NCBI GenBank assembly: GCA_001599835.1
Contig: BCIC01000005.1
Location: 1,357,640 to 1,421,639 of the forward strand
Direction: 5' to 3'
DNA: 64,000 bases
Source: Thermoascus crustaceus
Lineage: Eukaryota; Ascomycota; Eurotiomycetes; Eurotiales; Thermoascaceae
The notes beneath the pieces are model-generated. The model ran no database searches. It worked only from the letters and a program-made list of their open reading frames with translations, and was not told the origin of the DNA. Position numbers and translations under genes: made by a program. Positions 1 to 11,279 of the stretch are shown here, piece after piece; the stretch's first letter is position 1, and every line of letters starts with the position of its first letter.

Positions 1-301
1 TTCTATAGTAGGAGTTCCGGGCCTCCCGAAGCCCCTCCTCTGCTATGGCTCCTGCCTGCCATGCCCGCCTGGCCTGGGCATAGATCCCCCGGGCCTGTTT
101 GACTTCTACCCCCCACCATCGCTTTGAGGCGGGAGATACCCGGATTGGCTTGGCATGTTGGTTGAGTATAGCTGTCAGGGNGTTCTGAATCCATGTGGCT
201 TCCTCTNCTACATCCCCCTCAGTGCAGGTGTCAGTTAGGGGCTGTCTGCCAGTTGCCTGAGTTTGCCAGGCCTGCATGGCTTGGTTTAGTGCATCTGTAT
301 C
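1..301 (-). mobile_element. LINE (Tad-like) reverse transcriptase ORF fragment
   Basis: An open frame of about 100 codons runs on the minus strand from a stop at 302-304 to the window edge; the ambiguous bases at 181 and 207 interrupt only single codons. The translation contains SKRWWGVEVKQAR, then YAQARRAWQAGAIAEEGLRE and ARNSYYR. This tryptophan-pair plus basic helical stretch is typical of the linker between the endonuclease and reverse-transcriptase domains of fungal non-LTR elements. No start codon or endonuclease domain is visible upstream (higher coordinates), so the copy is 5' truncated or diverged there, and its RT part lies outside the window. The assignment rests on motif memory only; another endonuclease-reverse transcriptase family is possible. 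Confidence 0.6.
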
Positions 302-741
302 TTAGTTAATACATTGATTAACTGTGTCATATCACACATGCACGGCGGGGCGCAGGAGCATGGCCGCGGGGGCCAATCAGAAGGTGCCTAGAGTATAGAG
401 TAACATTGGCAAGGGGGGCCAAATTCCTCAAGCAGCTGAAGCACAGCCACCTGCACCCTATATATAAAACAGCATGTAGCTTGTATCCTTTACATCAACA
501 ATACTTCATCACTCCATTCTGCTGGACATCTGTGAGGATCTTCTGACTTGTAAAGATTTGGGAACCTGATGCTGACGCTGTACCAGTTCAGTCAATAATT
601 TCGCGCTTCCAACCATCCCAAATCATTACCTAAATTGACCATTGGGACTGAACCGCATACCTAACCGCTCTACTGCTGAACACATACCTATCCACACTGT
701 ACTGTACAACCTGTTCGGAGAAAAAAAGATACACTTCAGCA
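302..741. promoter_or_regulatory. Promoter-like stretch upstream of a small ORF
   Basis: This gene-free stretch has a CCAAT box (373-377) and a strong TATA-like TATATATAAAA (459-469), about 85 bases apart. A leader of roughly 270 bases follows, ending at the ATG at 742. The spacing suits a fungal RNA polymerase II promoter. It could equally be the promoter part of a degenerate transposable element, given the LINE remnant next to it. Confidence 0.3.
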
Positions 742-966
742 ATGATGAGCTGGCTAAGACGTCTCTTCACACAAGAGAGTCCGGAAGCGGCTGAAGCAAG
801 GAAACAGCGCAAAAAGCAGGACCGCATCAACAGAAAGCGCAGTCGAAAAGTCCGGGCGCGGGAGCGAGAGCTGAGGCGCCAGTTGGCTGGTGGTGGAGCT
901 GGGGCGCGAAGGGCACCTTTCTTCTGGGGGTCGTCGGGGACATATCCACCACCGCCGTCGTGCTGA
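742..966 (+). CDS. Small basic hypothetical protein (74 aa)
   Basis: A 74-codon single-exon frame starts at ATG 742 and stops at 964-966. Residues 18-47 are dominated by Arg, Lys and Glu (the run RKQRKKQDRINRKRSRKVR is included), predicted helical and possibly nucleic-acid binding; the tail is Gly/Ala- then Pro-rich and ends in Cys. It is not recognised as any family. Support comes from the upstream CCAAT and TATA elements and a sharp switch in composition. Against it are the short length, the neighbouring LINE remnant, and overlapping open frames on both strands. It may be a remnant of a mobile element. Confidence 0.25.
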   Translation: MMSWLRRLFTQESPEAAEARKQRKKQDRINRKRSRKVRARERELRRQLAGGGAGARRAPFFWGSSGTYPPPPSC

Positions 967-2052
967 GTTAGTTAGTAGGCGTTCCTTCGAGGTATCTATC
1001 AGACGAGAAAAATCACAATCCACAGCTGTTGCACACGTTCTCTCTCTCTCCTTCCCCTTTTTATTTTTAGCCCTGAGGGAACAGAAAGGTCTGGATAGCA
1101 CTTGGAAAAGATAATATGTACCGTCATAAATTCTCAATAGTTTCACCGAATGACCCTTTACTGAAGAGCTCTATAGAATCTTGATCAGGAATTTGACTGG
1201 GCTGTAGCCTGTCTGTGGCTTTGGTAATGAGAATTCCATCGCGTCGTAATGTGGAAGATAGGTTCTGGCTCAGTATTTATACCCTCCCCAAGATCCAATT
1301 TTGGGAGGGAGGGACAGACGGCTCTATAAAATCCCTTGTGAAGCTTTTCTCTATTGTGATACTGTCATGTCATCCACTGAAAATTTCACTCTAGAGAAGC
1401 TGGCAGCTTCGACAATGCCGCCGCTGATGTCTTAGTAGATTATTTATTTGCTCCCCTACCAGTGTATTGATTACTTAAATGACTTTCGGAGTTGCAGATC
1501 AAGTTTTGGACCATTACTTGCAAGATTCGAAGAAATCGATGGACCCCGCTGGCAATTCGAGATTCGGAAGTCATCACAATGCTGAAGCGCGACGTTGTCC
1601 TTCCAAGGAACACGATTCCTGCCATTGAGAAGCTTGTGTCAGTCCCAGGTCTGAAAAAGTTTCAGCTTTAATATTCTTTGTAATCACGACCGAGTATTGT
1701 TTTCAGCAGCATCTTCACCAGTATGCTTGCATATATCATTTCCGACTGTCCGTTTGAGATCGGTACCACAGACCGATAAACTTCCTGAACCCCGAGCAAA
1801 GTTTAATATCCTCAGCATGGAGAGATACAAATTGTTTCCCTCAGGGGCAGTCTTCGTGGTCCACGCTCCCCTAGCTGGCATGAGTCATCAGCAGGTGACA
1901 TATTGAGCTGTCTCGAGTATGTTCGACATAGTTGATTATATCTGCTGAGGTATTGAGCCTGGCCACGCTTCTCTCCTTTATGCCTTTTGTAATGCCTAGA
2001 GATTTGAGACTGAGGTTGAGCCAGAGGCATTTCAAACTCTGCTGTGTGTGCC

Positions 2053-2110
<58 letters not shown>

Positions 2111-3706
2111 CTTATGGGAGTCATTAGGAGCCTAATCATGTTCTTATAGGCGCTGTAGTATGTGATGGGTTCAATCATGTATGAGAACGGCAGTGTAATC
2201 CAGAACCCTGTAGCAAGAAAAATTTGAGCGGACCGACAAACGAGGATGGAAAGGTCAAGAGCGCCGAGATCGCGAAAGTCCCTGAAAAGACGGGTGAGGC
2301 TAATAAGTAGAGGGCAGCCTCGCCCATGAAAGATGAGGGGTTTGTGTAACAAAATCTAACCTCTGTTAATTGGAGTCATCCGTCACGTCGATTCCCGGGT
2401 CTACATCTACTGCTACGAAACAGTCGTTCTCGGCATCGCCACATAGATGTCTTCTACACTCCTCAACAGAAAGCTTTCATTCATGAGGAAGTGTATACGT
2501 CAAACTTCTCTATTTTCATTTTGATAAACCTAGGACCACAGTTCACCATGTCTATACAGCACGGAAGGTTCGTGGTCTTGAAGTTCTGCAATATTTATCA
2601 ATAGCTTATCGAGTCTGCGTCGTAGCACATTTAGCTCTCCCCTATTCGAATTCATTATTGGGCCAAAGAAGAAGTCGTTTCCCGTGCACAAGTTCGCTTT
2701 CTCTCGCCTCTCAGAATCCCTGATTCTTTGATAGAATCTCAAACAAAACACGCAGATTTGGAGGATGTGAGCGAGAGCCTTTGGGTACGAATTTGTCAGT
2801 TTGCCTATTGGCACTCCACGCATTATTCAGAAGCTATTCGAAAAAAGCGGAAGAGGGTTGAACAGGGAGTAGTGATGTTGGTAACTGATGTAGAATGGGA
2901 TAAGATAGGATGTTGAGCGTGTCACGTCGCCCCCATCACACGGGTGGGACCTCACAGCCCGGACGTTAGCCAACCCCACACATCTACTCGTGAAAGCTAC
3001 CCTTACTCTCTCGACAATGCAAATTCTAGGAGCGAGACTCACCTTCAGACTGTTCGCAAAAAGTCTCCAACTGTATTGATCTGGGCGAGCAACCCCTCTT
3101 TTTCCGTCTAGTAAAGCGATTATCTGCGGTTTGGATATGGAGGCAATACAATCAATTTCCTTGTACTCACAACCGCTCCAAGGACACTGAATACGCCAAA
3201 TCTAACATTGGCTGGGTCCAGGATTCAGTGGAGTGCAATGGTAGCATTGAGACCGCTCAAAATCGACATTCTGCTTTTCATGAGCGTGAACTACCGTCTC
3301 CAAGACCACATGGAAGATGGTAATTCTTGGTGTAGGTAGATAGCAAGGTGGATAAAAAAAAGTACCATAATGCATCAATTCACTGTCCATATCGTTACAT
3401 ACAGTACAAATCATACATCAGAAACAGAGCAAAATTGCATATCGATCTGAAGGGTTAATTGGATATCCCGAGATGAACAGGGCCTTTTCTTTGTTCTTCT
3501 CCACTTCTGCTCTGTCGATCCTCCACCAACTGAATCATCAAAGTTCGGAAACGCTACCCGCATTGGTATCCGGAGGCAAGGAACATGTGTGACTGGCCAG
3601 GAGACAACCTCGTACAACGTCACGAGTCCCGCGATATTATTCCAACATGTCAGAACACACCCACAGACTACCTACGGTACGTAGCCGGCCAAAGGACGGA
3701 TTGCAT
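967..3706. other. Gene-poor interval, 2.7 kb
   Basis: Only short, overlapping frames without recognisable motifs are present. It holds a CT-rich tract near 1043-1065 and the TG microsatellite listed separately. Codon patterns are not sustained in any frame, and no conserved domain was recognised. It may be degraded transposon sequence plus the 3' flank of the BAP31-like gene. Confidence 0.5.
2045..2110. repeat. (TG)n microsatellite
   Basis: About 30 nearly uninterrupted TG dinucleotides follow a slightly degenerate start (tgtgtgtgcctgcgtgtg). No transcribed feature overlaps it convincingly; the Thr-His and Val-Cys repeat frames it creates are artefacts. Confidence 0.95.
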
Positions 3707-4648
3707 TTACCGGTCCTTCTTGGGCGTGTTGTCGGTGTCCTTGGCAACCTGGTCGCCCAGGTTGTGGTACTCCCGGGTCAGACCGGCGGCCTGCTTCTTC
3801 AGGGTCTCAATGTCCCGCTCCTTGGCCTCGAGCTCCTTCTTGAGGCGGCCGATCTCGCCAATGTCTCCCGCGGCAGCGAGGCGGGCCGAGTCCTTACCAC
3901 CGGCCTTGGAGTCGCCCTCGAGCTGCTTGACCTTGTCCTCGAGACGGAGGACCTCCAGGATCATGATGTAGGTGCGGTTGAGGATCAGGGAGAGGAAGAG
4001 GGTGAAGCCGCAGAGGTACATGTTACGCTGGGAGTAGAACTTGCGGGCCTGGACCTCCATGCGTTCGGAGCCTAGGGCTGCGGCTCTACGGCTTGCAATG
4101 GACTCGTTAGAACCAAGCTTTCTTTGCCAAAGCATTGTTTCTGTCCCGGTGTGGAACAGTGGTGGAATGGATGTACTAACCCCATGGTGGTACCCTCCTT
4201 GCCATAGGCAGCCAGCTCCAGCTGCACACGGTAGACGCGGTTCACGCTGTCGATGAAGAGGATGAGGATGAATATGAACGTTATCTGTAGAATTCTCAGC
4301 ACCGTTAATCATAGAAACGCCAATGGAATAGCACGGTATAGGATGCAACCAACCTTCAACCCATACTGTAACTTCGCTATGACGGGACTCTCAGAGATGA
4401 AGGTAAACAGCTTCCGTTTAACGGTAAAGGGAAGAGGGATGATGAGGCCCATAAAGACCGCCATCTCCATCACTAGGAGAAGGAATACCTGTAGAAAAAT
4501 GAAGCAGTTAGCTTGACTGCTTGCGTGCGTTGACATGGCAAGACGCTGCAGAGTTCTCCTCTGACCGCATCTTTTGAGGACGTGAGGGACCTCAATGGAT
4601 ATAGCAACAGAGCTGATCAGTACTTACAAGGCTGTAATAGAGAGTCAT
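3707..4648 (-). CDS. BAP31-like ER membrane protein (Yet family)
   Basis: Exons (minus strand) 4648-4628, 4488-4354, 4284-4181 and 4085-3707 give 212 residues. The product is a polytopic ER membrane protein of the BAP31/Yet1-Yet3 family, which escorts and quality-controls membrane proteins leaving the ER. The N-terminus MTLYYSLVFLLLVMEMAVF is a membrane segment; two further segments follow around residues 45-65 and 110-135, then a long coiled coil (LEDKVKQLEG, then KKELEAKERDIETLKKQ). The C-terminus is KKDR, a dilysine KKXX retrieval signal as in mammalian BAP31. The start is the first ATG of a 7-codon exon, and all three introns have GT/AG ends with matching phases (0, 0, 2). The family call is firm; the cargo is unknown. 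Confidence 0.9.
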
Positions 4649-5218
4649 CGTGCCTAGATGAATGCGGAGAGGCTGTCAAGATCACGATTTCTGGTTGATG
4701 GGGAGAGGTAAAATTGGTGTTGCAGCCTGGTCGAGCTCCGAAGAAAGCTAAACAAACGTTGTCTGATCACGAACTTGAGGATGAGAGAAACTCCCAGGTA
4801 GTATCGTGGGAGGTAACAGACCCGTCGTCTCGCACCGACCAACCGAGCACAGGTTGGAAATTCAGTGGCAGGATGCGCGAGGTTTGTGCACGAGGACGGG
4901 GTGAGGTGGTCTTTTCAGGCCGGGTGCGTGGACAGCTCCGGCAAGACGTCATGACGGGTCGAGATCTGGGACACGCACGTGACCAGAGCTGCCCTACGGA
5001 TGCGGGTCGGGCCCGTCATGCTTTATCCGTACTCCATACTCCAGACCTTCCTCCTCCCATGGGACAGGCGTTAATGTGCAATACGCCCTACTGGCCGAAC
5101 TTATACTTTTATTATCCGCCTATGTACAAATTGTGTTGCTTTTAATTGACATTAAAGACGGTCCATTCATCCATAGCAGCTGGAGAAGACCTCCAGATAC
5201 CCGTAATATCCGTCTCTT
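4649..5218. promoter_or_regulatory. Upstream region of the BAP31-like gene
   Basis: This 570-base spacer lies between the 3' end of the DUS3 gene and the BAP31-like start. It contains a GACGTCA site (4945-4951) and a palindromic E-box CACGTG (4976-4981) 25 bases apart. Such sites are typical of bZIP and bHLH binding in fungi, but which factor acts here is inference. No coding signal was seen. Confidence 0.35.
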
Positions 5219-7581
5219 TCATCCCTCAGCCTCGACTTCGTAGGCGTTGGACTTGTGCTTGGGCTCGAACTTGAAATCCTTGTGAACAGGACCAAGGAAC
5301 ATCTCCCTTTGGAAATAAAGCTGTTAGAAAACATCACTGTCTATAAGAAAAACAGGATACACTTACGTGATCTTAATCCAATCCTTGTAGTTGTCGCTGG
5401 CAAGGAGAGTCTCCAGCTCATTTCTGCCTCTATAGGCCGGAGGCCGGTCTTGGATGTTTGGAGGTAGATACTCCAGCAATCCTATCGGAATATAACGGTG
5501 GGTAAAGCTCAACCACTCCAGCAGGAACCGACGGGTAGTTCCAACACCCTGCTCGTCCGAACCCCAGGCATCGAGACCGTATCTGGCGAACTTCTCCACA
5601 AGCGACAGTCGCTCCGATGCAGACTTGTCCAGGTACTGACCTTTCTGGATCTCTTCAAAGATCCAGGGCTTTATCAAAGCCCCTCGAGCCACCATTACGG
5701 AGTCGACATTGGCGCTGTTGATGTGGTCGAAGTAGTCCTCGTGAGAGTAGCAGTCCCCGTTTCCGAGAAAGTAGACTTTCCCGCCAGGAGGCTGAGTTCT
5801 CTCATCCGGCTCGTGTATAGTGTCCGTGACCTCATCCGTCTTCTCGCTGAGCCTCTTGACGAGAGCCGCACATTCAGAGATGTATCCCCAGTCAGCTTTC
5901 CTCGAGTACCGCTGCTGCCTGCTGCGTCCGTGGAGGGTGATGGCAGCCACGCCTGGAGGTCCAACTCCAAGCATACTTGACTCATAGCCTCCCAAAGTGA
6001 GTCGTTCCGCGAGCTTCAGCGCTGTTGGAGCGTTATCCTTGGTTCCCATCCGGATCTTCACAGTGATAGGAACCTGGTCCGAAACAGCGTTCATGCCACG
6101 CACGATCTTCTCCAGTTTCGATGGATGGTCGAGCAAGGCGGATCCGGCTCCTTCGCGGTAAACCAAGTCTATCGGACAACCACAGTTCAGATCAATGACA
6201 CGGAGCCCGGGACAGAGTCTCGTCAATACTTCTGTAGCCTTCAGCGCCTGCCACGGCTTGTTCGCCGCAATCTGAGCACCGAACTTGAAATCCTTCGAGT
6301 TGTCGTACTCCTTCACCAGAACATTCTTTGGATCAACCGTCGGCGGAAGCATCTCCGATTCGTGAGCCTTCATCAGCGCCCATTCTGACTTCGAACCTTG
6401 GATCAACGGCATGCTCATTGCCATTTCGGAATACGTGAACTGCGCCCCGAGTTCAACACACAGCCTCCTGAAAGGCAGATTTCCCTGTGTAGTAAGCGGT
6501 GCCAGAACTGGGGTTTCCGGTCCAAAGTATATACGTCTCTTCTCTGACGGCAGGAAAGGCGGCTCTGTGAACTGTGCTCTGTGCTCCTCCCTCTGCTCTT
6601 TAGCTTCACCATTTTCTCCACCGGCCGCTGGCGTAGTTTCAGCCTCTTTCTCATCCTTGTAGCGTCCATGAACATTCTTCTCCAGTTCCTTGGACGTCTT
6701 GTCAATCCAGGCCGTGAAAGTATCGGCTTTGGGGGTTTGAGTCCTCCGTTTCGTGAGCGCCATCTTGTCCTCCACAGAGACGGCATTGACAATTCCCTCT
6801 TCATTAGCACCCGGTACAGATGGCTTGGCCTTCGCCTTGCGTTCCTCGTCCTCCACCAAGACCAGCTCCCGCCTGCCATCCTCCGTCTCCCTCTCAGTCA
6901 TGTGAGAGCTGACGAAACGACATTTCCATCCGGATGGGCACTTTCCCCTGGCGTCCCAGACAGGGCAGACGCCATTGAAGGTCTTCAGATCCTCACGCTT
7001 GTACTCTTTCAAGTATTTGCGGAGATCATGCTCGTACCTGCAATTGTCACCAAACGAGCACTCCGCAGGGGAGAACTCGGGATGGAACATCCTTGTCGGA
7101 CAGAGGGCCTTCTCATCCTGCATCCTGCCAAACCTGCGTCCCGTGTTCTGGCCGCTGTGCTTCTCTCTTTTCTTCCCCTTCTTCTTATCACCCTCGCGCT
7201 CCTCGTGGGAGAATGCCTCTGCGGCATCGTCATCGTGAGCATGCACAACTGGCTGTTTGCTTCCGGGTGCGACAACGAGGAACCTGATATACCGCGATCA
7301 GTATAATAATCCAAAAGAACATTGAATGCTACAGGGTATGAAACATACTCGGGCTTAATTGGGGCCGTGCCTCTGGGCCTCTCGGGGGCGCCATTCGCAG
7401 CCTGCCCGCCAGCAGTCGAGGGCTCATCCAGCCTTGCCCTTTTCGCAGGCGGCTCCTCTGAGACGTCTGCTGTCGCATTGCCGTTAGAGGTACTGTGCTT
7501 AGCAGCGGGTGCCTCGCTGCTGGCAGCAGCACCATTGTCTGCCTGGGAGGCATGCTCCCTCTGAGTGTCCGCCGGCTCCAT
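5219..7581 (-). CDS. dus3: tRNA-dihydrouridine(47) synthase, DUS3 type
   Basis: Exons 7581-7349, 7283-5367 and 5306-5219 encode 745 residues. DUS3 is an FMN enzyme that reduces uridine 47 in the tRNA variable loop using NADPH. The Ala/Glu-rich N-terminus is followed by a basic stretch and two CCCH zinc fingers (starting CPTRMFHPEFSPAEC and CPVWDARGKCPSGWKC), the hallmark of DUS3 against other DUS enzymes. The TIM-barrel catalytic part has IDLNCGCPIDLVYREGAGSA with the active-site Cys, then PITVKIRMG, AITLHGRSRQQRYS and FLGNGDCYS. The last short exon supplies EMFLGPVHKDFKFEPKHKS, the conserved C-terminus; without splicing the frame would end early. Start ATG 7581 is the only good candidate. 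It is transcribed in the same direction as the BAP31-like gene, with 570 bases between them. Confidence 0.95.
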
Positions 7582-10500
7582 GACCGCGAAAGCCCTTAGC
7601 TGCTGTTTGCAACGCCTTGTTCGCCGGCCGCAGTTGGTCTGACAGGCACCCTCCTATCCGTGGCGTGAGTCTGGCCGTGTCCCAGACAGCGTGCGCGACA
7701 GGATTCAGTCGCAAAGCCGGGTACCAGGTCGTCGCTTCGCCTCCAGATTGACGCAAAAGCCCACAGAGCTGCAAAACTGGCGGGCCAATAGCAGGGGATA
7801 GCGGCGGTGGCATGTTTGCAGCGTTTGTCAGGTGCAGGGCGCCTTCCGCATCTGTGCACCTGCCTCCTGGCGAGTCGGGCCGTCGGGAAAGCACGACTCT
7901 GGGTGGCCGAACCGGCCACTCAGCACTTGCCGCCACAAACGGTGGAACGCAGCCGAGCTAGAAGCGACGGAAAACCTTCTGGAAGCCCGCCTTTGCCTCG
8001 TGGCAGCCCTGGACAGCCTTACCCACTGCTACGCCGCTCCTCACTCGCACCCTCAGCTTAGCTACGCGATCTGAGGCCCCAGCCTGCCAGGGACACACGT
8101 AGTGCTGTGACCCGGACGACCTTCCTGCATTGAATGCCTCAAAAAAGTCAAAAGTACCCAAGCTGTCGCCGTACCGGCGCAATCTTTTACACGTAATAGC
8201 ATGGATACGGAGTTTGCCGCATCGATGAGGCGACCTAGTCAATCAGCTGTATGGATTCTCTGATGCCGTCATATTCTCCCAGGTAGTCTCCCAATTGTGC
8301 GTTGAGAAGTAGTTCTGCAGTGTTTTGGACAGATGTTGTATACTTCATAATAAACACGGCTTAGAAAGTTGGGAACGGCAAGGCCACAAAAGAGCCATGG
8401 CGGAGGTGGGGTAGGCTGCTCAGTCTCGCGAGCCAGCCACCCTGCGGCACGCGCGTGTCAGATTTCCTCTTTCATGTTTTCGAGGGTTACCTCGTTGGGC
8501 ATCCAGCGGATTCAGACCGACAGCGGGTCAGTCGTCACTTAAATCCATCCGGCTCCTCGAATAACACTCCATGCTGCATTTCAAAGCCTTGGGAGCTTCT
8601 CATATTACCTTTCTCCTCTCCTTATGGATGGTCTGACATAGGAACTCAATGCGGAGAAGCTTCTGTCACGTCTCTCATGTATAATCCGTACATGCATACT
8701 TAGGGACAATATCTGGGGAGGGGTTCGATGTCTTAATTCTCTTCTATTCGTCAGATTCTTTGAAATATCAATATCCTCATTCACTGATTAACGTCATGTA
8801 CTGTACGTGGTAAAACAATGAAACTTGTCCCTTGCAGCCGCGGGGTAGTTACTGCGCAATTGGTATTTGTGACGTAACTCTTGCGAGGAACTCATCGCGA
8901 AACCAATCAGTGCTAGCTGAATTGATATGCCTAAGCACTTAAAGAGAGATCGGTCACTCTGTCTGTCTCTGTGCACTGTGCACTATCCAGGTATGCGGCG
9001 CCGGCGGCCTTACCAAAAGCATAAAGTATAAACGAAGCTCGATTGTCGATAGGCTGCTGAAAGTCTGAAAAGTGAAGCCTGAAATCGGGTTTTGCTCTTC
9101 CAGGTCTAGCACGGCGAAGTAGAAGTGGATCCATCGACCGGTGCTAGTCAAGGACGCTTGGCGAGAAATTAGACGGCCCACCAGCACCGTGCCATTTTGC
9201 CGTGTTCCTGACGTTCGCGCCCTCGGACCGGGCTGGGGCGAAAGATGTTCAACTCTTACCACGTAGACTTTACGTCGCAGTACCGAGTAGCAGCGAAATT
9301 AGAAGTACTCCTCCGCTGTCCGCACATACGGAGTATCTGCCACTGGGTAGTTTGTGGAGATGTTGATGAGCGACCACAAGCTGCACGCGTGCAACGCTGA
9401 CCTTCGCGCATTTCGTACCAAATAAAAATTTAGCACAGCTTCGGAATGTAGTCATTGTGCATGCAGGTGCAGTGGCCGGTCAGGAGGACGTTTCGTCCGT
9501 GTTTCTAGCGCCGAAGTTAACTGCGTGGTCGATGAACACTGCATGATTTCAAAGGCGGTGAGGGAGGCATTTGTAGTGGGAAGGTTAATTCGGACAAAGA
9601 AGCGGTGATTAACGACCAAGGCATTTTGTGTGCAAACAGGAGATTGAACTGGAGCAGATATCATAGAGATACAAAATGCATATAAGAACAGCTGGGCTGA
9701 CAAAACCTGTAAACATCGTTGTCAATTGAATACTATGGTCTGTAGATGCAGACTAGCATACTGAGAGAGTAAAAATTGTGAACAGACGGAAGCACGAAGT
9801 GCAAAGTCCAGCGAACTCTAGCAGTCTTTAGCACCAGACGGGTCCACTTCAATATCGAAGGATTGCATATGCAGTAAATCCCATGCAAGCAGGAAACTTC
9901 AACCAATACCTGACCCTAAGACGATCTTGTGTACAGCAATGCTCCTGATCTCGGATCCGAAAACCACCCAAGAGCCTAAGACGCGTAATGAATAGCGTCG
10001 TATGCGTTGTCGCATCTCATTCGTGATGAAATAGCTACAGCTGCCATCGGTGATCAATCACCAACAGACACAGGGCTGAGCTGCTCAGGTAAGCCATCCA
10101 ACTGTTCCAACATGTCGAGTGGAGTAGTACGGTATAGTTGTAGGGGCTGGAGGAATGTTTGACCGGTCTGGGATAGTAACTTTAAGGGTGGCCAAAGCAG
10201 CCAAGGATGGTCCTTGTTGAGTGTGAGTCCGGACTTTTGGAGCTGGACCGTGTGTCAGGTAGTGTATGGGGTCCATCATCCATGGGACCATGGGTCGAGG
10301 GGTTATAGTAACGACGAAGGCGAGTGGGCGGCGCAATACAACAATATTAACACCGGCAGAACACGGCAGACGAAGGTCCCCGCGCCAGGAGGTCCAAAAG
10401 AGCCCGAAACCAGAGCGACTTGGCGGGCAATCCCAGATCGTCGCTACGGCATGCACTCCACTGGATCGGGTGTGTTGTAGACAGTTGTACAGTTGTTCTC

Positions 10501-11279
10501 ATGCAGCGATGCCATGGTCTTGGAACGGTCTCCGTAGAACTCCGTGATCACTGAGTTTCTGCAGAAACCAGACAGTGCTGAAAGGGGGATTGGCTGCATC
10601 TGATAGATCTGTTGGACGTATCGTGTTGGATCAACTGTGCCCAGCGGACTGACCTCAGCATGCAGCGTAACGGCGTACGGTAATTACCGGTAAGGGTACC
10701 CCTCGCGCGCCCTAAATGGCCCGACCAGTCGCCCGAGACGCTCCTCCACCGTCAACGGCTTCCCACCGCCGCCATCGTTTCCCTCCTCGATCTTCAGGCT
10801 CCCCCCGCTAAACCGCAAGCGGTCTCAGGCGAAGCGAGGCCACATACCTCATTCTCCTCCCGGAAGGCCGTGGATCGCCTAGCTCCAAGCTTCAGGCTCC
10901 AGGGTCAAACGGTTCCCGCCTTTCGACCTTACCGTCCTTCTCTGTCGTTACGGTATTATTACCCTGCCTTTACCCAGTCCGGAACCATATCCCATCTTTC
11001 GGGTCCAAGGGCTCCCATCCTCCCATCCTGCCATCCGCTCCATCCAAGCACTGACATCGTCCCGCACAGGGCTGAGCAGTCCATCTCTTTCCTGTCTGTA
11101 CATGGTGTTCTGTTGTCGTTTTGTGTTGTGTTCTGTTGTTGATCTTGTCGTTTAGCACACTGTGACCGCCACAGCCCGCCCGGACTCGCGACGCCTCGGC
11201 TGCCCTCAAGCGGGAAGAAGAACGTCGAGGTTCGATCTGCTGTGTAATCCTGCCCCAACCACTATCAAGGGCTATCTTC
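7582..11279. other. Long intergenic region upstream of SFP1-type gene
   Basis: This 3.7 kb spacer separates the divergent DUS3 and SFP1-type genes. Small frames occur throughout but none shows a domain, sustained codon bias or convincing introns. The last 600 bases (about 10700-11279) are C/T-rich on the plus strand, as expected for a long leader and core promoter of the downstream gene. An unrecognised non-coding RNA or fast-evolving gene cannot be excluded. Confidence 0.5.

Noticed and set aside
30..42. 13-base sequence shared by the LINE fragment and the SINE-like tail (15866-15878)
   Set aside because: AGCCCCTCCTCTG occurs in both, which could hint at SINE-LINE partnership, but in the LINE it lies in coding sequence rather than the 3' end and is short enough to be chance.
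2045..2110. Telomere-like repeat
   Set aside because: The unit is TG only, not TTAGGG, and is internal to the contig.
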